From assembly GCF_036858155.1 (NCBI RefSeq), contig NZ_JAAEJX010000005.1:1-64000 (forward strand): a DNA stretch of 64,000 nt, read 5' to 3'. The position numbers and the translations under genes were made by a program. Position 1 is the first letter of the stretch. Every line of letters starts with the position of its first letter. The notes beneath the pieces are model-generated. The model did no database searches. It was given only the letters and a program-made list of their open reading frames with translations, and was not told where the DNA came from. Positions 47,690 through 57,312 of the stretch are shown piece after piece. Source of the DNA: Liberibacter brunswickensis (GTDB taxonomy: Bacteria; Pseudomonadota; Alphaproteobacteria; Rhizobiales; Rhizobiaceae).

Positions 47690-48421
47690 AAATACTATCA
47701 TCATAATCTATTTATTAGTTTTTAAGGTGATTTTGCTTTTTTACGTCTTATTTAGAGATAAAAATAAAGATGGTAACCAAGTTTTCAAATTTCCTTACTA
47801 ATACGTTTTGCGTAAAAATAGAATAAATCCCGAGGAATCATACGCGTGGAATTTATAATAGTTTGATTACTATTATTATCACTTGATTAACTATATTTAT
47901 ATTCCACTACTGCATAAATCACTTATTGGATATAAATTGCAACGTATACTGTTTCTACTGCGTTAGAACTATATTGCTTTTGAAGATTTTGAAAGTTCTT
48001 CACTAAAATTATGCTGAAAAGAGATTTGGTTAGTAGTCTTCCTTGGTTTTTTATATACAACTTTTATGGTATATAAGTTATAAATTATTAAACATTCTGT
48101 AAAGTAAACCAAGCATATCTTATTCATAATATTTAGTTATAAAAATCTAGTTTACTTTATCGTCAAGTGATTAGTAACTATTGTTATTTAATTTTATCAA
48201 ATGTTATTTTTGTTGTCTAAATATCTCCCAATAGACATCAATGTAGAACAAAAGATTTTCAGTATGATGATATCTGATCAGTATAGGATTATTTTTACCT
48301 ATTTTGTTATGGATCCATTCTATTCAGAAAAGTATATCTTTTATATTGGTTTTTGGTGTATAGGTATAATATTTAAGAAGATACTGTAAAGTTGGTAATA
48401 ACTAATTTATTTATCTCTGTC

Positions 48422-48644
48422 TTAAACCCTAAACAATCCTTTTCCGACTAAATACCAAGAACCAACAACTGTTGAAGACATAGATGCCATGACAAGCCCC
48501 GAATTTAACATCAATGACTTTCACAAGGAAATTTAAATCTACAATCTGAGTAATTAAAAATACAGATACTAACATAAGCCAATAGATAGTAATCTTAAAA
48601 GCTTTATTATTATAGGTAAAACGCAAATATTTATCTTCCTCCAA
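48422..48644 (-). pseudogene. Frameshifted small membrane protein (holin-like size)
   Basis: The first frame gives LRFTYNNKAFKITIYWLMLV and another hydrophobic stretch, SVFLITQI, after GGAGGA. About residue 45 the sense passes to another frame that reads LMLNSGLVMASMSSTVVGSW and ends GKGLFRV. The two halves together make a coherent two-span protein of about 70 residues. One indel near 48510 explains the break. Size and small second span suit a phage holin-type protein, but that is inference. Confidence 0.45.
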
Positions 48645-48645
48645 A

Positions 48646-48745
48646 CTATTTTGCTTTTGCTTTCTCTTGTCTTAAGGATGACTGCATCGCTTTTTCAAGA
48701 AGTATATTTGCAGATTCGAATGTCTTATCTATATCTATCCCCCAT
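48646..48745 (-). pseudogene. Frameshifted small charged protein
   Basis: Starts at ATG 48745, overlapping the end of the upstream broken gene, and reads MGDRYR then stops. The adjacent frame reads DKTFESANILLEKAMQSSLR and ends QEKAKAK, immediately before the membrane-protein remnant. One indel near 48730 would join them into about 33 residues. No known family. Confidence 0.4.
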
Positions 48746-48746
48746 A

Positions 48747-49259
48747 TTAATACCTATTTTCAAATGACAAAATATCTTCGGGGATAATGGTTTTATTATT
48801 TAAAGGATTAGAAGGATCGTAGTACTGTTTCCATGCTCTCCCATTTTTTTGGGTTAAATCACTTAATTTATTAACTGAATGGTGTTGATATTTCTCCTAG
48901 ATATATTCCATTTCATTAATCACGTAATTATCGTATTGATTGGGAAAATTTGAAATGCTAAATCTATAGGTATAGTAATGCGATAATTTCCGAAATACTT
49001 TAATCTATGATAAATACCAGCAAAAAATAGACCTTTCTTCTAGGCTTGGGGTTTTTTATTAACGTAAGATCGTTTCTTATCTAAAATAATATTGCAATGT
49101 GCGAAATAAATTAGTTTTTGTCTATTCAAATGTTGGGGTGAAGATCGGCATCTATACTCTTTTTCGAAGAAGAAATTTGATAAAGCAAGGAAAAGAGAAG
49201 GGTGGTCTTTTCTATTCTGAATACTGAGCTCTATCACTTTTTGGTAATGTAGACATCAT
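48747..49259 (-). pseudogene. Multiply frameshifted phage-type gene
   Basis: Coding sense can be followed through several frames: MSTLPKSDRAQYS, then FEKEYRCRSS, KKGLFFAGIYHRLKYFGNYR, NYVINEMEYI, stop, EKYQHHSVNKLSDLTQKNGR, AWKQYYDPSNPLNNK and PEDILSFENRY. The pieces are collinear and the last overlaps the next remnant's ATG (ATTAATATG). It is an old gene of about 170 codons with at least three lesions. I do not recognise it; packing with two other small genes suggests a phage late module. Confidence 0.4.
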
Positions 49260-49359
49260 GGTGCATTCTCTCGTCTCTAATTCAATGGTTTTTCATAAAT
49301 TAGTATATTAATAAAAAACCATTACCTTACTTAACTCCCTTGATGTATGAACGAAATAG

Positions 49360-49810
49360 TTAATAAGAGATGGATTTAGATCTTTTTTCTTTCTTCATTA
49401 GATGATATACCGTTATTCTAGCAATTATATATGATGCAACATAATAATAAGCCCAATAAATGCTATAACACGGTATCGACGCCAACTGACAAAAAGCAAA
49501 AAGAACAAGAAATCCTAAAACGATTTTAGCCCATATAGTTTCATGGAAATGTTTATATATTACATATAAGCATACACCTCCAATATATGGAGCATATAAC
49601 ATCAATATGTATGATGGTACAAATAGTACCACTATTATCCATGATGGACAAAACAATTGGGATGAAACAAATATATTACAAATCGTACCGACAAGGATGA
49701 TAAAAATATGCACTATAATAGGAATACCAAACCATAACCACCAAAAGGTATAAGCTAGACTTTCTTCTCCTTTCAATCCTTTTTTGAATCTATCTATCTA
49801 TGCTAAACAT
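49360..49810 (-). pseudogene. Multi-span membrane protein, frame broken at a TCTA repeat
   Basis: A strong site, GGAGA, precedes ATG 49810, which reads MFSIDR and stops at TAG. Removing one 4-bp unit of the TCTATCTATCTAT tract (49789-49801) gives MFSIDRFKKGLKGEESLAYT and runs open to 49360, for 149 codons. The protein has about four hydrophobic segments: FWWLWFGIPIIVHIFIILVG, IIVVLFVPSYILMLYAPYIG, IVLGFLVLFAFCQLASI and YYYVASYIIARITVYHLM, ending with a basic tail. A TTG at 49776 could give a shorter protein. Family unknown. Confidence 0.65.
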
Positions 49811-49996
49811 TTTATTTTCTCCATTCATACTTCAAAAGCTAGTTGCACTCGTATGCAACTTTCACTTATTTGAGTCAAATAGCTAATGGCATTTAATTAC
49901 TAATTAGTTTTAAAAAATAGGGGTTATCCCAAACTTTAATAGGGAAGACCTTTCTTTATAAAAAAACAGAGTTAAATCAATAAGTTATAACTTATC

Positions 49997-50072
49997 TGGT
50001 GACCCCTGCAGGATTCGAACCTGCGACATCCTGCTTAGAAGGCAGGCGCTCTATCCACTGAGCTAAGGAGCC
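49997..50072 (-). tRNA. tRNA-Arg (anticodon TCT)
   Basis: On the minus strand the acceptor GGCTCCT pairs with AGGGGTC, with G-T pairs. The anticodon loop is CTTCTAA, the T-loop is TTCGAAT with a perfect T-stem GCAGG/CCTGC, and CCA is encoded. 76 nt. Confidence 0.95.
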
Positions 50073-50093
50073 AAGTTTTTGTTTTAAAATATA

Positions 50094-50402
50094 CTAATGA
50101 GTCCAAGGCTCTAGACGATTATAAGAAAAGTTTTTTTGATAGGATAGTCTTTTTTGTCTTTCCTTATGTAATGGAATTACATGATATTTAAGATCATGAT
50201 CTTTTGCATATTTTTCTGCTGTTTCTAGTGATGGAAAAAAAAGCTTTACTTGTTGTAAAGTATCCTTGGAAGACGTACAACCTAACATAGGTTCTATATA
50301 AGGAGGAATTATTTTTTCAAACTCCAATACCCATTTTCCTATACGACCTTTTTTCCCAGATTGGGTTGATGATTTTCTTATATTATAAATTTTTGCTATC
50401 AT
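50094..50402 (-). CDS. NDUFS4-like complex I accessory subunit (ETC_C1_NDUFA4 family)
   Basis: Short matrix-side accessory protein of NADH dehydrogenase known in alphaproteobacteria and mitochondria. Typical features: MIAKIYNIRKSSTQSGK at the start, WVLEFE, PMLGCTSSKDTLQQVKLFFP, and the ending NFSYNRLEPWTH, where the family reads NF..NR.(E/Q)PWTH. 102 aa. ATG at 50402 is preferred; GTG 50408 is the alternative. Location between tRNA genes is common in Rhizobiales. It implies a functional complex I. Confidence 0.9.
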   Translation of the reverse strand: MIAKIYNIRKSSTQSGKKGRIGKWVLEFEKIIPPYIEPMLGCTSSKDTLQQVKLFFPSLETAEKYAKDHDLKYHVIPLHKERQKRLSYQKNFSYNRLEPWTH

Positions 50403-50460
50403 ATTCACAATCTAGTATATCGCAGGTTTATACTTAATACTTAGTAAATATCTAATAAAA

Positions 50461-50537
<77 letters not shown>

Positions 50538-50674
50538 ACAATATATAACGACATATTTTATATATATATATTCTGACTAATCAAGTTAAATTATTAGTTA
50601 TCAAAAAAATAATTTTTCTTAGTTGAACATATCAATAGAAATAATATTATAAATTATATCATATAATAATATAA

Positions 50675-51448
50675 CTAATAAATTATTTGGCTTAAGAAAG
50701 ATTGTGTTCTCTCGTGCTGAGGATTATTAAAAAATTCTTCAGGAGAGTTTTGTTCAACAATTTGTCCTTGATCCATAAATACTATTCGATTTGCAACCTG
50801 GCGAGCAAAACCCATTTCATGTGTCACACAAACCATGGTCATTCCTTCTTCTGCGAGCTCAATCATTATATCCAGAACTTCTTTAACCATCTCTGGATCT
50901 AGAGCAGAAGTTGGTTCATCAAATAGCATAATCTTTGGCTGCATACATAAAGAACGAGCAATAGCAGCACGTTGATTTTCTCCTCCAGATAATAAAAGAG
51001 ACGATCTATGAGCTTTATCTGCAATTTTAACCTTATTTAAATAGTACATCGCAAGTTCTTCTGCATCTTTTTTGGGAATTTTTCTAACCCAAATAGGACC
51101 AAGAGTACAATTCTCCAATACACTAAGATTTGGGAATAAATTAAAATGTTGAAAAACCATACCAACATCTTTATGAATATCTTCGATATTTCGTATATCA
51201 CTGTTAATAGGTATGCCATTTATAATGACATCTCCTTCTTGATGTTTTTCGATATGATTAATACAACGAATTAAAGTAGACTTTCCTGACCCCGAAGGTC
51301 CTGCGATAATAACTCGTTCTTTTGGTAGTATATTGAGATTAATATCACGTAGTGCATGAAAATTTCCATACCACTTATTTAAGGATTTTATTTCAATAGC
51401 AAATTTATTTTTTTTTGATTTTTTTGGATTTTCCGTAGTATTTTTCAT
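50675..51448 (-). CDS. aapP: General L-amino acid ABC transporter ATP-binding protein
   Basis: ATPase of the aap importer, cytoplasmic side. Walker A GPSGSGKST near residue 55, Q-loop VFQHFNLFPN, signature LSGGENQRAAIARSL, Walker B ILFDEPTSALDPE and the switch VTHEMGFARQVA are all intact. 257 aa. It is the last gene of aapJQMP, 14 nt after aapM. In rhizobia this system takes up a broad range of L-amino acids, which suits life in phloem. Confidence 0.95.
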   Translation of the reverse strand: MKNTTENPKKSKKNKFAIEIKSLNKWYGNFHALRDINLNILPKERVIIAGPSGSGKSTLIRCINHIEKHQEGDVIINGIPINSDIRNIEDIHKDVGMVFQHFNLFPNLSVLENCTLGPIWVRKIPKKDAEELAMYYLNKVKIADKAHRSSLLLSGGENQRAAIARSLCMQPKIMLFDEPTSALDPEMVKEVLDIMIELAEEGMTMVCVTHEMGFARQVANRIVFMDQGQIVEQNSPEEFFNNPQHERTQSFLSQIIY

Positions 51449-51462
51449 CTGTACAAGAATCC

Positions 51463-52623
51463 TTATTTTTTGCTCTTTTTATAAATAGTTTTTTCTATGA
51501 ATACCGAATATGACGATATGCTAAAACAAAATATCCAAAACACGAATCCTACTAATATTAATCCAGTAGTAGGAGTGACGGAAGATATCCATGTTGAGTC
51601 ACTGAAATTTGCTCTTACAACTCCTAGAAGGTCAAACATGTTGATTATAGATATAAGAGAGGTATCTTTAAATAATCCTATAAAAGTATTCACGATTCCA
51701 GGAATAATACGCTTAATCACTTGTGGTATAATAATGAAACGCATCTTATGATAATATTTTAATCCCAAAGAATCAGATGCTTCAAATTGTCCTTTTGGAA
51801 TAGATTGTAAACCTCCTCTAAAAACCTCTGCAATATAAGCAGATGCAAAAGCAGACACTCCTATAAGAGCTCGTAATAATTTATCAACATCCCATGTATC
51901 AGGAAGAAAAAATGGTAATACAACGCTAGACATGAAAAGAACTAGCACTAATGGTATTCCACGCAATAGCTCAATGTATGAAACACATACATACTTCAAG
52001 ATTGGAATATTAGAATTTCTTCCTAATGCTAATAAAATACCTACTGGCACTGAAACTACAATTCCAAAAAATGAAATCACTAGAGTTACTAGTAATCCTC
52101 CCCATAGTGATGTCTCTACAACGCTAAGCCATAAACCACCGTATAAGATGAAAAAAGAAAATACTGGAAATATACCAAATAACAAAACTCCATTTAGAAA
52201 TTTACGAGGGAAAGAAGGTATAAGCATAGGTATTAGAAGAAATGATCCCGTAAAGAAAACTAGGATAGGTCTCCAACGCATTTTTACAGGATAATTTCCA
52301 AATAAAAACTGTTCATAGCGATCATATACAAAAGCCCAGCAAGCAGCGCTCCAACCATCGGGTTGGATTCCTCCTTGAGATACAGTAGTACATACTGACC
52401 TATTACTTCCCGTCCAGACAGCATCTATGAAAAGCCAGTGGATAATGTTAGGAATAGAATATATTAACAATAATGTTATTAATATAGTAAAAAAGGTATC
52501 TTTGATCGTATAAAAAAAATTAGTATGAATCCATGCAATAATTCCTCTTTGATATACTGGAGGTAAAGAAGGTGGTAGTAATTTCTTGCGTACATAAGGA
52601 AATTCTTTATTATGATCAATCAT
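51463..52623 (-). CDS. aapM: General L-amino acid ABC transporter permease
   Basis: Second inner-membrane permease, 386 aa. N-terminal extra spans are followed by the HisMQ-type core, with ELLRGIPLVLVLFMSSVVLP, then the EAA loop, EASDSLGLKYYHKMRFIIIP, which docks on AapP. The ATG overlaps the aapQ stop by 4 nt (ATGA), showing translational coupling. Hydrophobic throughout, with about 8 predicted spans. Confidence 0.94.
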   Translation of the reverse strand: MIDHNKEFPYVRKKLLPPSLPPVYQRGIIAWIHTNFFYTIKDTFFTILITLLLIYSIPNIIHWLFIDAVWTGSNRSVCTTVSQGGIQPDGWSAACWAFVYDRYEQFLFGNYPVKMRWRPILVFFTGSFLLIPMLIPSFPRKFLNGVLLFGIFPVFSFFILYGGLWLSVVETSLWGGLLVTLVISFFGIVVSVPVGILLALGRNSNIPILKYVCVSYIELLRGIPLVLVLFMSSVVLPFFLPDTWDVDKLLRALIGVSAFASAYIAEVFRGGLQSIPKGQFEASDSLGLKYYHKMRFIIIPQVIKRIIPGIVNTFIGLFKDTSLISIINMFDLLGVVRANFSDSTWISSVTPTTGLILVGFVFWIFCFSISSYSVFIEKTIYKKSKK

Positions 52624-53819
52624 TTTCTTTCCTTCAAATTTGTTTTAGAGTTCAAGTAATTCATGAATAAAGAGATCATGATTGATAAACTTAAATATAT
52701 TAACATCCAAATTAAAATAATTTCAATTGCTTGACCAGTTTGATTCATAATAGTTCCTCCAACCGACACTAGATCTGCATATCCTACAGCGACAGCAAGA
52801 GATGAATTCTTCAATAGATTTAAGTATTGACTGGTAAGAGGTGTAATAATTACACGCATTGCCTGTGGTAGAAGTATTAAACGTGTAACTTTTGTATAAG
52901 TTAATCCAAGTGTTATTCCTGCTTCTATTTGGCCACGAGGTATTGAAGTAATCCCTAATCTAACAATCTCTGCTATAAAAGATGCTGTATAGCATGACAA
53001 AGCCATATAAAGAGATATAAATTCAGGACTTATTGTGCTTCCTCCCACAAAATTGAATTCACCAAGTACAGGGCGATCAAAGTGTAATTGAAACTTTAAT
53101 GCAGATAATACTAAAAATGGCAATCCAAATATCAAAAATATTGACGAATAAATCAAAGAAAATGATTTTCCAGTTTTTTCATGAAAACGGCGAGATAATT
53201 TTCCTGTAAAAATACTTAAAATTATTCCTAATATAAATGAAAAGATAAAAATTTTGCCATTCATATCCATTATTAATAACGGAAAAGATAGCCCTCTATT
53301 ATTTAAAAATGTTCCAAATGGTAAGGCAATTGAATGATCCGGAATAGGTAAAAGTGATAGCACAGATCTATACCAGAAAAATATAACAATTAATGGTGGA
53401 ATATTTCGGAATATTTCTACGTAAACTCTACAAGTCCATGATACAAGCTTATTGGATGATAGGCGTCCCGATCCTACTAATACTCCTATGAGTGTAGAAG
53501 GAATAACTCCTGAAAAAGCTATCAAGCACGTATTGGAAAATCCAACTAATATTGCCCTATAATATGAATAATCGCTTGTATAAGGGATAATTCCTTGATC
53601 TATTTCAAATCCAGAACGTTCTTTTAAAAACCCTATGCCCAAAGATACATTTGATTTCTCCATATTACGATAAGCATTACTGTAACAGAATAATATTATT
53701 ATAGAAATTATCAATAAAATGAATGCTTGAAGCAATATTTTATGTACGCGTACGTCATATAAAAATTTCATTTCTATAAAGTAATCTCTAAATTCTTTTC
53801 TAATATTTTTACTAATCAT
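52620..53819 (-). CDS. aapQ: General L-amino acid ABC transporter permease
   Basis: First inner-membrane permease, 399 aa. N-terminal span near residues 28-46, a large periplasmic/TM insertion typical of AapQ, and the permease core with YVEIFRNIPPLIVIFFWYRS and the EAA loop EAGITLGLTYTKVTRLILLP near residues 285-315. It pairs with AapM. It follows aapJ after a 121-nt gap, so aapJ may also be expressed alone at a higher level. Confidence 0.94.
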   Translation of the reverse strand: MISKNIRKEFRDYFIEMKFLYDVRVHKILLQAFILLIISIIILFCYSNAYRNMEKSNVSLGIGFLKERSGFEIDQGIIPYTSDYSYYRAILVGFSNTCLIAFSGVIPSTLIGVLVGSGRLSSNKLVSWTCRVYVEIFRNIPPLIVIFFWYRSVLSLLPIPDHSIALPFGTFLNNRGLSFPLLIMDMNGKIFIFSFILGIILSIFTGKLSRRFHEKTGKSFSLIYSSIFLIFGLPFLVLSALKFQLHFDRPVLGEFNFVGGSTISPEFISLYMALSCYTASFIAEIVRLGITSIPRGQIEAGITLGLTYTKVTRLILLPQAMRVIITPLTSQYLNLLKNSSLAVAVGYADLVSVGGTIMNQTGQAIEIILIWMLIYLSLSIMISLFMNYLNSKTNLKERK

Positions 53820-53940
53820 ACACCATATATCTCCTATAAATGATAAATAGAGATGTATTAAAGGAATTTTTTTGCCAATTTTTTTATTAAAACAAATAGT
53901 ATTTATCTAGTATTTGACAAAAATTATTTACAAATAAATT

Positions 53941-54969
53941 CTAACGAATAGGTGGAGCATACATTAATCCACCTTTATTCCACAAGGAATTATATCTACG
54001 TGGAATCTTCAATACTGAATTATTTCCAAGATTTCGATCAAATGACTCACCATAATTTCCTACGTGTTTTATGATTCTATAAGTCCAATCTTTTGTAAGG
54101 CCTAGGCTTTCTCCTATACTGTTGCTTTTATCTACCCCAAGAAAACGTTGTATGTCTGGGTTAATAGTATCGCGACGTATTTTATCAACATTTTTTTGAG
54201 TAATACCAAACTCTTCTGCATTCACCATTGCGTAATGAGTCCATGAAACAATGTTATACCATTGGCTATCACCTTGTAGAATAGAAGGAGCAAGAGGAGA
54301 TTTAGATATGATTTCTGGTAAAATTATATGTTCACTTGGTTTATCAGTAGTAAGCTTTAAAGCATATAAAGCTGATTGATCTCCAGTATATACATCACAT
54401 CGATGAGAACGATAAGCGGCATCAATTTCTTCAACACGTTCAAATATTATAGGATGATAACTCATTTGATGAGCTTTAAAATAATCTGCAAGGGTTAGTT
54501 CTGTTGTCGTTCCCGCTTGGACGCAGATAGAAGCTCCAGATAATTGTGAAACTGAAGAAATACCTGGTTTTTTATACATGATAAACCCTTGTCCATCAAA
54601 ATATGTGATAGGGCGAAAAGCAAGTCCTAGAGAAGTTTCGAGGAGCAATGTCCAGTCTGTATTACGACTTAGTATGTCTATCTGTTTTGACTGCAATGCT
54701 ATAAAACGCTCTTTTGCACTCAATGGAAGGTATTGAATTTTAGAAGGATCATCAAAAATTGCAGAAGATAAAGCCTTACAAAAATCGACATCAAATCCTT
54801 TCCAATCTCCATCAGCTTTAATTTCAGAAAAACCTATAAGACCAGTATTAATTCCGCATTTCAAGAAACCTCTATTTTTAATATCTTGCAATACACTGGC
54901 ATTAGCTGGAAATATTGTAAAAGATAGAATGATCAAGCAAAGAATGTTGATAAAAAAATCCCTGTGCAC
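53941..54969 (-). CDS. aapJ: General L-amino acid ABC transporter binding protein
   Basis: Periplasmic binding protein that captures L-amino acids. The signal peptide DFFINILCLIILSFTIFPAN is followed by the family start LQDIKNRGFLKCGIN. Later blocks include GDWKGFDVDFCKALSSAIF and YDKRSHRCDVYTGDQ-like AYRSHRCDVYTGDQSALYAL. It ends in RNLGNNSVLKIPR. 342 aa. First gene of the operon; its promoter must lie in 54970-55200. Confidence 0.94.
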   Translation of the reverse strand: MHRDFFINILCLIILSFTIFPANASVLQDIKNRGFLKCGINTGLIGFSEIKADGDWKGFDVDFCKALSSAIFDDPSKIQYLPLSAKERFIALQSKQIDILSRNTDWTLLLETSLGLAFRPITYFDGQGFIMYKKPGISSVSQLSGASICVQAGTTTELTLADYFKAHQMSYHPIIFERVEEIDAAYRSHRCDVYTGDQSALYALKLTTDKPSEHIILPEIISKSPLAPSILQGDSQWYNIVSWTHYAMVNAEEFGITQKNVDKIRRDTINPDIQRFLGVDKSNSIGESLGLTKDWTYRIIKHVGNYGESFDRNLGNNSVLKIPRRYNSLWNKGGLMYAPPIR

Positions 54970-55633
54970 AAATTTATCCTTTCTTTAAAAATAGCTATTA
55001 ATTTTTAGATATATTTTGGAGTTTATGCCACCAATGTACATCCATTAAAATATATTATTACAAATTAGCTGTAAAACAAGCAATAAAGAGGATTTTGTAT
55101 GTTAACCTATTCTTCAAAAGACACTAAGCAATTGTTGCATAATTTCAAGATATTTTTCAGTAAAACCGTCAATATTAAATGATAAAAGTAATAATTTAAT
55201 TATCTAGTCCTCAAATGCAGTCTATTTGCTTTTAATATTTATTTATATATTTTTCTTATAGGGGGGTACAATAATAAAAAATATCGTTAATTTTGCTTTA
55301 TTTAAAAAGATTTAATAAATAATCATAATTTTAACAGTAGTAATCAGGAAATATTTTATTTTTTGATTGAAGGTGATTTTTTTTATTTTTATATGATCGA
55401 ATGTAATTCTTGATTCGATAATTTGTTGCAATATTTTGAGTAATGTAGATTTAACTATTAATTTTTTTTAAAATTATTGATATTGTCGTTTTTAAATTTT
55501 CTACCTTTAAATTTTATAGCGAAAAATATTGTTATATAATTTGTGATTTTTCTTTATTAATATTTTTATAAAAGTAATTGACAGATTTTAGATTAATATT
55601 TTTCGGAATGTTCACTTAATGGTTTATATAAAG
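54970..55633. other. Gap between aapJ and the restriction enzyme gene
   Basis: About 660 bp, strongly AT-rich, without genes. It should hold the aapJ promoter and, near its right side, the end of the restriction-modification unit. A six-G string at 55261-55266 is odd in this AT background and could mark a junction. No clear terminal inverted repeat of a transposon was found by eye. Confidence 0.45.
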
Positions 55634-56365
55634 CTATATTTTATATTCCCCCAACTTAATATATTGCAAATATTCTATGAATTTATTTATTTTTAATTTT
55701 AATTGTATATTATTGCCTGGGTGTTTTATTGATGTTTTAGGTATTGTTTTACTCATAGAGCCATTACCACCTTTCCTTTGAAATGAAATACAACCACCCA
55801 AATTAAAACCTCCTTTTGTAAAGGTTAAATTAGTTGGTAAATTTCTCAAGATTTCTTTCATGGGATATATTTGTACTAATGATGTATCTTTATTATAAAG
55901 AACCAAGATCTCCCTATTTGGATTTTTTGAAAACCCCCATTTTAAAATATTTTTTGCATTATCTGTGAAAAAATTCCCCCACTTTTTATGATGTTCCTCT
56001 AAAAATAAAGGGTTTTTAGTATTTTTTGATTTTGAAACAATAATATCCTCTAACTCTTCTTTGCCTTTAGAGTTTAAACCAAAATCAGAGCAAAATTTAG
56101 AAACACTTGTTCTTGCTAATTGATTGAACGCCACTTTAGATTTAAAGCTCTTTATGTTGGCATCAATATAATGTCCTGATGCAAAATTTATTCTGATATC
56201 TGATTTATCTCCATATATTCCACCACCAGAAGTATTAGAAAAAGCACCTTCTATATTGAAATATTCTTGTAATTTTTTAATTATTGACGGGTGATCTACA
56301 ATAGTATTCTGAATTAATGTTTCTACATTCATGCCTGCGTAAGCGTTTTTATTGTTTTTAAGCAT
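55634..56365 (-). CDS. Putative type II restriction endonuclease
   Basis: 243 aa directly downstream of a C5 methyltransferase, its ATG overlapping the methyltransferase stop by 1 nt (TAATG). The segment SDIRINFASGHYIDANIKSF (about residues 55-74) has spaced acidic residues and a Lys (D56, D68/N70, K72) like a nuclease core, although the usual (D/E)XK reads NIK. FNQLART follows. The gene position is the strongest evidence. The target sequence cannot be read from the protein. Intact by length, no frameshift seen. Confidence 0.7.
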   Translation of the reverse strand: MLKNNKNAYAGMNVETLIQNTIVDHPSIIKKLQEYFNIEGAFSNTSGGGIYGDKSDIRINFASGHYIDANIKSFKSKVAFNQLARTSVSKFCSDFGLNSKGKEELEDIIVSKSKNTKNPLFLEEHHKKWGNFFTDNAKNILKWGFSKNPNREILVLYNKDTSLVQIYPMKEILRNLPTNLTFTKGGFNLGGCISFQRKGGNGSMSKTIPKTSIKHPGNNIQLKLKINKFIEYLQYIKLGEYKI

Positions 56366-57312
56366 TATATAATTCTTATACTGTCATAAACATGACCGAT
56401 CATATCAGGAACAACAGCATTCCCTAGTTGCTGATAACCTTGCAATCCATTACTGACTTTATGTCTTGTTGGAAACCCCATTACTTTTTTGCATTCATCT
56501 ATTGTAAGTCGCCTAATCCCTTGCTCTGTGTTGTATAGTCCTGTTCTAGCACCCACTCCGCCACCGTATGCCGATTGAGTTATAGCATGACCTTTAGGGC
56601 TATAAATACGTTCTCCTTGCCCACCTTTATTAAGAGTTCCTACTCTAATTGGCTCTAATTTATTTAAAATATCATTTTCATTTTTTGTGATTTTTATATC
56701 ATCTCTAACCACAATAAAATCACTATCCACTTCTTTTTCTAATATACTTTCTAGAAATACCTTCTTATTAATTTCTTTAGGTCGACTATAATCCAAATTA
56801 GGTTTTTTGCTGTCTTTCATATCTTTTCTCAAAGCTACAAAATAAACTCTTTCTCTTGCTTGAGGGATACCAAAATAAGACGCATTTAAAACATGCTTGT
56901 TTAACATATAACCAATTCCATCTAATTTTTGTTCCATTATTTTAATTACATTTCCACCGTCAATAGTTAATATATTTTTGACATTTTCAAGAATAATGAC
57001 ATAAGGTTGACGGTATTGTGCAACCCTTTGTATTTCATAAAACAACCTTCCTCTAGGGTCAGATACTCCTTCGTGCTTCCCTGAAATTGAAAAGGGTTGA
57101 CAAGGAAATCCAGCACACAAAATATCATGTTTCGGTATTTTTTTTGCTGGTATCTCTGTAATATCTCCACTGGGCTTTTCACCAAAATTTTGTTTATATA
57201 CCTCTTGAACATGAGGGTCTATATCGCTTGAAAAAACACACTCTAGTCCTCTTTTTTCCAAAGCAAGCCTAAACCCTCCAATACCACAAAATAAATCTAT
57301 AAATTTATACAT
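56365..57312 (-). CDS. DNA (cytosine-5) methyltransferase
   Basis: Transfers methyl from SAM to C5 of cytosine at a specific site. Motif I FIDLFCGIGGFRLAL (residues 4-18), motif IV AGFPCQPFS with catalytic Cys71, motif VI ENV (109-111), motif VIII QARERVYF, then a target-recognition region (about 190-270) and motifs IX-X ending with QQLGNAVVPDMIGHV. 315 aa, complete. It overlaps the transposase remnant by 8 nt at the start and the endonuclease by 1 nt at the end, forming a compact restriction-modification unit. Confidence 0.93.
   Translation of the reverse strand: MYKFIDLFCGIGGFRLALEKRGLECVFSSDIDPHVQEVYKQNFGEKPSGDITEIPAKKIPKHDILCAGFPCQPFSISGKHEGVSDPRGRLFYEIQRVAQYRQPYVIILENVKNILTIDGGNVIKIMEQKLDGIGYMLNKHVLNASYFGIPQARERVYFVALRKDMKDSKKPNLDYSRPKEINKKVFLESILEKEVDSDFIVVRDDIKITKNENDILNKLEPIRVGTLNKGGQGERIYSPKGHAITQSAYGGGVGARTGLYNTEQGIRRLTIDECKKVMGFPTRHKVSNGLQGYQQLGNAVVPDMIGHVYDSIRII

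Larger units (their letters stand above)
47110..48421. other. Decayed prophage-type DNA
   Basis: About 1.3 kb without a convincing intact gene. Fragments at 47252-47416 and 47531-47689 are listed separately. A plus-strand 62-codon frame at 48201-48389 is rich in Ile, Phe and Tyr and may be part of a membrane protein, but has no ribosome site. The remainder is AT-rich. Confidence 0.4.
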
